A stretch of 64,000 nt of DNA from Alnus glutinosa. Lineage: Eukaryota > Streptophyta > Magnoliopsida > Fagales > Betulaceae. The DNA lies in the NCBI RefSeq assembly GCF_958979055.1, contig NC_084894.1:3787001-3851000 (forward strand), written 5' to 3'. Below, in pieces: positions 25,389 to 34,416 of this stretch. A program made the translations under genes and the position numbers. The notes under the pieces were generated by a model. That model saw only the letters and a program-made list of their open reading frames with translations. It was not told the DNA's origin and searched no databases. The first letter of the stretch is position 1. Every line of letters starts with the position of its first letter.

Positions 25389-26640
25389 TTTTTGAAAACA
25401 CACAATTTTAAAAGCTAAACTGTGATTTTAAAGGCGAAACTGCGAAAAATCATGTTTTCAAATCACACGATATTGTATTTATTAAAATCGCAACCTCAAA
25501 CGACCCTTAGAAAACATGGTCCAAAAGAGCATCGGTGACACCCCAAAAAGTTAGTTCTACATTGGGTGGATGGATTGCACAATAGGTAGATTATAAAAGG
25601 TGCTCACGAGTGCCTCACATTAGTTCCTTACCCGTTGAAATTGGAACCATCCAAAATTAAGCCTAGGTAATTGAGTGGGAAATCCGACCTATCATTGTAG
25701 ACATCTTAAGCATCCTCTTCTACTTCAATCTAAGGTCTAGTCAGTAACTATAAATGGGGTACAGTGCAGATTCTTAGACACACAACTTGGTTAAACAGGC
25801 TTCTTTCATTATATATCTAGATCCATCTCTCCACTTCCTCCCTCCCATGCAAGATAGTAGCAAAAATCTCATGCAATATTGTATATGGTTTACTTTATTT
25901 TTTGATATTTGCTGAGAAGGAAAAAAAAAAAGTTCATGTAAAAGGGGATGGGCTCATATAATTGATGGACACCCTATCAAATATTATTATTTTATTCAAA
26001 TAAAGGCTAAATATGAAAATGATCCACTTTGTTTTCATGCTAATCAAAACACTCTTTAGGTTTTAAAAAGTGATATAATTGATTCTTGAACTTTCTGAGT
26101 TTATAAGATTAGTGCTTCTGTCCACTAGCCGTTATTATAACTGAAATTGAGTCTAATTTCTATGATTTAGAATTCAAATGATTCAACCCATCCCTATGAA
26201 TGCAACCCTACCCAACCTACCAAACACTCACTTTTATTATTTCAATCAATCATGAAAATTGAAATGGGAAAAGAGGCATCTGAACAATTTTTAGATGATG
26301 GCCCCCAGTGGGGTAGTGGATTCAGTCTGAATTGCAAAAAAGGAAAAAGTGGGTCTGAAATAATTCATGGTATGGTCCTATGCCATCCATATTTGGTCAA
26401 GGCTCTATGGTACAAAGTAATCTACTATTCCTTTTGGTCTTTGAATGGCTTCTCTTTTATGTTTGAAAGGAAAAACCCATTCACATGCCCTTTCTAAGTC
26501 CCACAAATTGTTCATTCCAAAGGCCCAGACCCATCTAAAGCATGGTCTCTAGCTTTTCAATTTTGACCCTTTCTTTCTCTAGATGAAACAAAGTACAATG
26601 AGCTAAGGTTGCATTATATGCATGTCTGTCGAAAACATGC

Positions 26641-27649
26641 ATATATATATTCTGATTCCCTCCATTGGTCGCTAGAAGATGAGGGCAATTGCCAGCAAAT
26701 ATATGTACCAAGATTTACAGTGGAGATCTTCTTTTTTTTCCATCAGAGAAAGATGCCCCTGCAGCTACTGCCCTACATCATTGCTTTTGTCTTCAATAGC
26801 TTAGCTCTAGGTCATTTAGCATTGCCACCAGTCCATCTTTCAGCTCATATCCTGTATAAATCTTACAATTCATGGCTCATGACCACACTTCACAGTGCAG
26901 GGGCCACCACAGAGAGAGAGAGTGAGTGACTGAGAAAATAGTAGGGGGGTGGGGGTGCTGTGCTTGGAGGGCAGAGTAAAAAGGTAAGGTCAGATTATCT
27001 AGTAATATTGCTGATGGGATTTTACAGTTTAATTCATTTCAGAAATATTTTTAGAGTATTTCTCTTTGTCTGTCTTGGACTCTTGGGGGCATCCCATGAA
27101 AAAGAAAAAGAAAGAAAGAAGGAAAATCAGAACAAAAATTTCTTTCAAGTGAGTAGTCTTGCTGTTTTCTTGTTTGTTTGATTTATTTCTTCTTAAAAAA
27201 ATTAGATTGTAATGCATTTCATGTTATTATGGGTTTCCCAAATGGAGATCCCTATGTTGACATGCAGAGGAGACGTGTCCAATTGGAAAGTCCCCAGCTT
27301 GACACGTGGGAGACATCTCTGCTAGGTCACTGAATGGGGCCAGACTCTTTTTATTTTTATTAAATCTGTTCAACCAGAACTAAAATGCCCAAATGGACCA
27401 AATCATGAGGTCCAGAAAACAAAAAATTGGACTCGTGACATAACAAAATGAAGCCATTCACATTGTTTGATGATCACCTTCATCCAAAAATGTACTTTTA
27501 GACCATTTATTTTTCCTGGTTTTTTCATGTCATTACATTGAAAAAACAAACAAATATAGTGTATGACAGTTTGAGTAAACTCACCTAAACCTGACAAAAA
27601 CCTTCTGATTCAAATTTTTTCTTTTTCTCTTCAGAAATTAGTTAAAGTC
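26641..27649 (+). promoter_or_regulatory. Upstream region and 5' UTR intron of the coiled-coil gene
   Basis: A GA-rich, G-rich leader (about 26905-26983) ends AAAAAG followed by GTAAGGTCAG. An acceptor TCTCTTCAG at 27626-27634 precedes the leader exon with the start codon, so a 5'-UTR intron 26984-27633 is likely. It contains GACACGTGGG (27301-27310), an ABRE/G-box-like motif. The transcription start is not known. Confidence 0.45.
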
Positions 27650-28396
27650 ATGGAAGACGGCAGCTCAAACAGTTCCTCAGGTACTGTATTTCTTCTTGCT
27701 CCCGATGATGTACAGCTACCAACAAAATCATTAGCTATAGCTAGCAACTTCTACTCCAATGAGCTTTTGATGTCTTAGCAAGACCACATTTTATTCAAAA
27801 ATATGGTAGTAAAAATCTTAAACACAGTGTTTCATACTTGCAAATACCATGATACATTTGGAATGTCAACCTTTTAGGGCTACACACAGCATTATACTTT
27901 CCATTTTTTGAACATGGAAGCATTTAGGAAAACAAGTTCGACCATGGTTTTATTGGAAAAAAGCATGTAAAATGGAGTAAAATAGTCTTCAAAGGCCAGA
28001 ACATGTGGCTGGAGAGTACTGCATTTGGACTAAAAATACAGAAACCTCAAGTGAGACTAACTAAGCTTTGGTCTCAAATTATATCATTTATGCTCAAATA
28101 AACTATGAACCCCAAGAAAACTAAGTTTGTGACATTGTTAACATTCACTTTGAAAAGCTATCAACATTTTAGCAGCAAAGGGATCGGAGTTGGAAGCCCT
28201 GCAGAAGGAGCATGAGGAAAAAAGTTCGAAGATTCAAGAGCTCAAGAGACAAATTGAAGCAACTAAGCATCTTCTGGAAAATAAGAAGGAAGTCCCAGAG
28301 GAGCAAATGGAAGCTTTCAAGAACTTGAGCAAGAAATATAACAGCATGAGAGATGAATATTATGCGTTGTTGGCTGAGAAGTCAAGTAAGAAATAG
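27650..28396 (+). CDS. Small coiled-coil protein, function unknown
   Basis: Two coding exons, 27650-27680 and 28173-28396, give 83 residues starting MEDGSSNSSS. The second exon encodes a strongly charged helix (residues 16 to about 75: ELEALQKEHEEKSSKIQELK, then EATKHLLENKKEVPEEQMEA, then FKNLSKKYNSMRDEYYALLA) with heptad spacing of Leu/Ile, ending EKSSKK. There is no signal peptide, membrane segment or known catalytic motif. The exon 2 acceptor is AGCAG, so the exon may begin at 28173 or 28176 with gain or loss of one Ala. A 5'-UTR intron lies upstream. Its length and composition resemble small plant coiled-coil proteins that act as adaptors, but I do not recognise the family. The in-frame splice and clear helix make it likely to be a real gene. 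Confidence 0.75.
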
Positions 28397-28856
28397 AAGT
28401 AAACAAAACCATCTAGTCTCAAACTTGCTGCTCTAGACGTGTTAAGTAGCTTGCTAGCTAAAATATCATCTGCTTTGTTGTAATAATTAGTATTGGATGT
28501 TATATTTCAGTAATATTAGGTTTAATTGACATGAACTTGCAGCTTCTACCGGTCTGATACTACAATGATTCTCCTATAGAAGTGTATAAGAATATTAGTA
28601 CGATGAAATTAGTTCTTAGAATATTAATTAAAACTGGTAATTTAACATGATATCATAAGCAGAGATCTTGAATTTAAACAATATCTCCGTAATTCAACTC
28701 TTATTTTAATTAAATATTTCAGTTTCAACTAATTCAACACAATAAGCTCACAAGAGAATTAATTATTATTGATCTCCTATTAAATTTAGGGTAGCTTTAT
28801 ACATACAAACTGAAAAGGCATAAGATTGATCATTAATAAAATGAATAATTGCTCTG

Positions 28857-30761
28857 CTAAGCGAAACTGAGCTGGTACTTGGGTTGCTTGTTAGGGAAGA
28901 AGAGACCAAAATTTCTTTCAGTTTCTGCAGGGCCCTTTTGGTTTTCATCAAACATGGCAAACAAATAAGTTTCTAAATATCCAGGCCTCTTTGGAGTCCC
29001 ATTCTTGGAGTATCTAATCAAATTGCTATAGTAAGTCCCCGCATTCTCAACTGTAGCTGCTGTACCGCCTGCTGACGGCCAACCGCTCTCTGATACGACG
29101 ACAGCCACGTTGGCTCCGCCAGCCTTCTCGAGAGCGGAGTAGAGGCCATCCATCATTGCAGCAAAGAGATTCTGGTAATTCAAGTTACCATCTCGTACCA
29201 CAACCCCTGGAGCAGTGAACAAGGCATAGTCAAGGCTGATACTTTGCGTGTCACCAATGTAGCTAAAATATGGGTACACATTGGCAAGAAGTGGTGCTCC
29301 AGTTGTGGCTAGGAAGGCAATGATTGGATTCATGTATGAACTAGCAGCTTCACTAAATGAGCCCGCCGATGGAGGGAATGAACTTCCCATCAAAGACAAG
29401 TCTATTACCACTGAAACCTTAATTTCTTCTGATGCAAGAGCAGCATGAATGTTCTGCATGGCTGGCAGAACATACGGGGCTGCTGCATCATTAGGCTTTA
29501 TTTCATTCCCAACAGCAATGTATCGAAATCTGACATCGGGCAAGTAGTTCCTCACGTTTATCTGGACCCAATCATTTGCAGCGGCGGCATTGTTGGCAAG
29601 GTTTTCAATGTCTTCATTGACAACGCCAACAATAAGTTCTATGTTGGATCCTCTGAGGGCCTGGAGGGTCTCTGGATTTGGATTGAAAATTCTCATCCTC
29701 TCAATACCATTTGCTTTATACAGATCTATAACTTCAGCTGAAGGTGGCAAATCATTGGCTAACTGTCCATAACATACGCCCACCGATTGTGCAGCTGCAT
29801 CAAAGCAAACCCAGATGCCAAACAAGTTTTTACACCTTAGAAAGCTAAAAATAATGGTGAATGAAACAGAGTGGTATCCAAAAAGTACAACAACTTGGTA
29901 AAATCAAATAAACCAAAAGCACCCTTATTTCTCTTTTGGCATACTACTCAAAAGATTATAACTTCTAGCAATCACGAACGGAACTCTGAAAGCAGCTCTG
30001 CCCAAGTTTGTTTACATAATAGCATACATACTATGTCAGATAAATCCTCTGTTTTACTTGTTAATGATATATGGTTTTGATATTATAATCATTGCAGAAA
30101 CAAATCTTCCTCTCCCTTATTTATTTATTTTATTTCTAATCGTACATCAGAGAACTTCATCACAATGAGTAGAACACATTACCTATCTGAGATGTTCATA
30201 TCACTTCAACCAAGCTCAATTCCTATCGTTTGGGTGTTCGTTTTTAAAAAATTGAAATTTCAAAAAGTAGAAAATTTGTGTTTTCAAATTACAAGCAAGA
30301 GAGTGCGTTTTTAAGAAAGCATAATTTTAAAGGTTAAATTACAATTTTAAAGATCAAACTGCAATTTTACCAAGCGTTTAATATTGCACGTTTTCAAACC
30401 CAAACAGACCCGTACTTCAAGCCATTTGAAGACTATAGTACTATAGTAAGCATGCATGTAGTGTGAATATTATGTATATAATATATGAGAAATGCTACAC
30501 ACATTCTCACTCTCACAGTCTCAAGTGCACGTTTTTTGACGTGGCTTTGAAAATCACGATCCAATAGTGATCCATCCAAAATCTAATGGTAATTTTTAGT
30601 GCCAAATCAAAAAATATGCATTTAACATGCATATGCAAACTAAAAAAACACCCACCAACCTCAAGCATACCTGATTTTCCTGGGCTGGATATCAACAGCC
30701 CTATAAGCAGCCAAATGGCAGCCATAAAAGATTTCTTTCTTGTCTCAAAGATGGAAGCCAT
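28857..30761 (-). CDS. Glucan endo-1,3-beta-glucosidase, GH17 (gene A)
   Basis: Two exons on the minus strand, 30761-30671 and 29794-28857, give 342 residues. Exon 1 encodes a signal peptide (FMAAIWLLIGLLISSPGKS); the mature enzyme likely starts at AQSVGVCYG. It is a retaining GH-A clan barrel that hydrolyses beta-1,3-glucan such as callose or fungal wall glucan. The acid/base is Glu128 in VGNEIKP; the nucleophile is Glu266 in [13 protein letters not shown], which fits the GH17 signature. It ends at YQLSFA, with no C-terminal vacuolar extension, GPI signal or CBM43, so secretion to the wall is expected. It has one intron (29795-30670), the usual site for this family, whose donor GTATGC lacks the CT repeat of its neighbours. 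A TATAAATA sequence lies about 65-70 bases upstream of the ATG. It is the outermost and most distinct member of the cluster. Confidence 0.92.
30487..30640. mobile_element. MITE-related sequence in intron 1 of glucanase A
   Basis: It starts GAGAAATGCTACACAC. The interior (GTGATCCATCCAAAATCTAA, then TGGTAATTTTTAGTG) resembles 25219-25388. The right end is less clear. Probably a degraded MITE. Confidence 0.4.
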
Positions 30762-31084
30762 GAAATAGAGGAAAGGGAAAACTGATGAGAGTAGATTTTC
30801 AATTTAGATGTCTCTGTATCTACCTCTATATTTATAGATGCAAGTTTATTAGCATTGAAAAATTTAGAGGCCCTACACAATCAAGGATGACCTCATGCCC
30901 TATCATCAATGTATGATTACTAATTGACATTCATATCCAATAATTGCACTCCATATTTATGGCACAATGTGGTGTGATATTTTCTTTGATCTGAATAGAA
31001 CATATATCCATATATATCCCAACATGAATAATTTTGAATGATTGAAAACTAGATTTTATTTATTGTTTACCTAATATATTTGAA

Positions 31085-31118
<34 letters not shown>

Positions 31119-31977
31119 TGTATAAATTCGTATATTAATTACTAAGGAGGGAGTAATGATGTTGAATTATTAAGTATCTAAAATTCCTTAATTAGGAGAT
31201 TTAGGTAGCCTTAGTTATGGGAAAAATCCATATTATGAGATTAATTGGTTGGCATTTGGATTTTATTTTATTTATTAATGGTAATATAATTATTTATTTT
31301 ATTCATCAGGGTGATAGATAAGAATCACTAACAAATGATAGATAAGGATAACTGCTCATTTTTGTATGGGTGAGAGGTGTATTGAATGAGACATGATATA
31401 CATCATCTCTTGGTTCTTCTTCCATTTTTTAAAATTACTATTGGATCTGTAGGGTCGTGTGTGGGATACGCATGAACCCCACATATTCAATGGTAATTTT
31501 GAAAAGTAGGAAGATGGAAGAAGGATCATGAGAGAAAATGAATCATTTTTCGTTGAAAATCAACCATTAGATCTCAAGACTCGTATATGGGTCTTGTGTA
31601 GGTCATACATATCTAATGATTAATTTTCAAAATGACAGGATGAGAGAAAGAATCAAGTGTACTAAACAACATGGCTCTTATTCTATAATTTGGAAAAGAT
31701 TTCAAAAACCGAACTTAATCACATTCATAAAAGCATAAAGGGGAAGCAATTCTAAACCATGGATTTGACTTCTGAGTTAGTTTTCAAATTAAATTTTAGG
31801 ATAAATTACATTTTATTGCCCTGATCCTTCTATGAATTTGATTTATCCACATACTTTAAATCATTGTAACTTGGACCCTAATTCTTAATTTCAGTTTGTC
31901 CCTTCCATCCAAATCAAAGTTAACTTAGATGGAAAACACATATCATATGTTAATGCATATCCAAGTGTTAGCTCGGA

Positions 31978-32500
31978 GAGTAATGCTATTTAGTAGACTG
32001 TTATACAATTGTCATACAACTAAGATAATGTGGCAGTAAAAATCAGTTTTTAGATAAGCAAAAGGCTTATAAAAAAGAAAAATCAATGATTGATTTTCAC
32101 TGTCATGTCATCATAATTGTATAATAGTCGTATATGAAAGAAATCTAAAACTTGAAAGAAATAAAATGCAGAATAATAAAATAAGAGAGACAAGAGATTT
32201 CACGTGGTTCAGTCTATGACCTACGTCCACAGAGTAAAGCCCAAATGGCTACATTGTTCCTCTTATTGCTTGGGTAATTTACAATACAAATGGTCCCCCT
32301 ATTTATAGGGATATAGAGAGAATACAAAATGGTATGTAAAGAGAATATAATCAAATTAGAATTGAATGTATTCAAATTTGATTTGATTATAATCAATTAT
32401 AATTAATGAGGATTAAATCAAATCCTACAACATATGGAGAGTACCGTAATATACAGTATCAATATATTCTCTAACAGTATAACAATATACTAAATAACAT
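31978..32500. mobile_element. MITE interrupted by a solo LTR
   Basis: The arms GAGTAATGCTATTTAGTAGA (31979 on) and its complement (ATACTAAATAACAT, ending about 32500) belong to one MITE. Related copies lie at about 32798-32955 and 48845-49022. The right arm is split by the LTR at 32135-32476, so the MITE is older than the LTR. Confidence 0.65.
32135..32476 (-). mobile_element. Solo LTR, copia-like, 342 bp
   Basis: On the minus strand it starts TGTTAGAGAATATA and ends TTCTTTCA. GTATA flanks it at 32130-32134 and 32477-32481. A related LTR is at about 39213-39550. No internal region is present, so it is a recombined solo LTR. Fossil. Confidence 0.8.
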
Positions 32501-34306
32501 TTATCTAGTTCAAGATATTGATGTAGGGAGTGTCCTTGAAGAGTATTCTATTTAAAGCATGATTAGGAATTTAGGATTGTGTTTGGAAATAGAGCTTTAT
32601 ATCCTGAAAGAACTTTTGAGAAAAAAGTTTCATTTTTAAGTATTTTTCAAAAGTGCGATTTGGCCTTCTTTTTCAGGCAAAAAAGTTAAAAAGTACTTTT
32701 TTAGTTTTTTAATCAAACAGACCTATTTTTGTTTTGCACAATTGTTTGTGTACTAAAATTACTTTTTAAGCTCCTTAACGCAATTTGAAACAGGGTCTTA
32801 GTAGACTCTTGTACAACTATTATACAATTGGATGACGTGTCAGTAAAAATCAAACATTAGATCATTTTTTTTTACAAGTGTTGATCCAATGACTGATTTT
32901 TACTACCACATCATTCAGTTGTATGACAGTTGTGCTGGAGTCTACTAAATAACATCACTCATCCTTGAATCACATAATAGTTTTATTAAAAACCACCAAT
33001 GCACATAATTCAACAATGCATAAGTTAAATTAAGAATTGTGATGTCAATGTAATCAAGCACATCATTATGACCAGAATAGATTTATGAGAAATTCTACTT
33101 GTGATCTTACCCCATTTCACCCCCATTTTATTGGGATAATGTGATGGTGCTCATTTTTTTGTTTTTTGTTTATTTAGAACAAAAGTTAACGTGGTAAGAA
33201 AAATGTGTGCTACCATATCGATCATCTCAGAAGGACGAGCCATGACAAGTAGCACATCCCTAGATTTATTACAATCTCCCTCTACTACTTAAACCCCAAC
33301 TTGGAATAGGATCCTCTCCATTTACCCAAAATAATTTGGGTATCCTCGATCATGATCAGCATGAATCCCAATAACATTAATTTCCATTTAAAGCGAATTC
33401 AATTATGGAGAGGATCTATTTCTCAAAAAAAAAAAAAAAATTATGGAGAGGATCTAAAATATGTCACATTCTTTAAAGGACAAAGTTAATTTCCTAAAAA
33501 TTGGATTAGATTTATTAAGCTGCCGTCTGTCCTTAGAGAATATATAATTTTCACATGGATTTTTATTTTTAGATGTATTTAATGTTATTCTCTTGCACAT
33601 CTCTTTTGCAAATCTACAATTATATTTGTGAAACCCACACGTAGTTTCACAGATTTAATAATAGTTTTGAACATCTCTTGTATGGAAATAGACAAAAGAT
33701 GTAGAAGATAATGAAACCAAACATTTCTCTTAATAGACTAAGAGTACATTTGGCACTGCGATTTCACATACCAAAATACCCATGTGTGGTTTTTTTTTTT
33801 TTTTTTTTTAAAATAAAATTGTCAAATATGATTTATTTTCATATTCCATTTATCAAATATGAAAAAATTTATCAAAATTCTATTTTCATGGGTGTTTATC
33901 AAATATGATTTATTTCTCTTTTATTTATTTTTTAAGAGAAAAAAAAATGGATAGAAGAGCTAGATTGAAGAGGTTGACATTACTGTTATTTTCTATGAAA
34001 ATAGATATGCACTTGGTTTAAAGAAGTAAGGGATGTTTTATAAATAGTTTCGCTTTTCTTGTGTAATTTGATTCCATCGACTAAAAAAAGACTACTTAAT
34101 CACGGTTTCGAGAACCCGAAGTTCCGAATTTATGGATTTTTTAGAAAACCTTCCTAAATAGGCGCACACCGATAAAATAAAAACATGCAATAACTAATTA
34201 TTTCAATCAAGTAACTTCAAGCAAGGATGGGGAAAAGGAAAATCTTCATTTATGTCACATGAATTCATAAACATGTTTATTAGAAGAGTTATTAATATTG
34301 TAGAGT

Positions 34307-34392
34307 GCATGGATACATGGGCTCAAGGCACTCTTATTTAAGCTAACATGCATGGATACATGGGCTCAAGGCACTCTTATTTAAGCTAACAT
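34307..34392. repeat. 43-bp tandem duplication in the 3' UTR of glucanase B
   Basis: A 43-base unit starting GCATGGATACATGGGCTC occurs at 34307 and 34350, 25 bases past the stop of gene B. The paralogous site in C (51278-51320) has one unit, so the duplication came after the block duplication. Confidence 0.9.
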
Positions 34393-34416
34393 GCATGGCT
34401 ATGATCACTTCTATAA

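Larger units (their letters stand above)
20901..26640. other. Repeat-rich intergenic region
   Basis: No convincing gene. It contains MITEs (listed), an LTR-like 200-bp repeat starting near 21719 (TGTAATGGCCC, related to 38770-38986), a solo TRIM LTR, a degraded LTR-like piece near 23050-23225 with the phrase CCTACGTCCACC also seen at 32135-32476, and scattered GCGATTT-type repeat fragments (22500-22940, 25380-25500). Confidence 0.6.
30820..32670. other. Spacer between glucanases A and B, repeat-rich
   Basis: It contains the promoter of A (minus strand, near 30770-30850), an (AT)n run (31088-31116), and two similar ATGAGAGAAA-containing repeats (about 31360-31660). Nested MITE and LTR pieces are listed separately. 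No gene is seen. Confidence 0.6.

Noticed and set aside
26252-26929. Two open frames of 81 and 106 codons on the plus strand
   Set aside because: They have no domain, biased composition or splice partners, and they lie in the upstream region of the coiled-coil gene. They look like chance frames.
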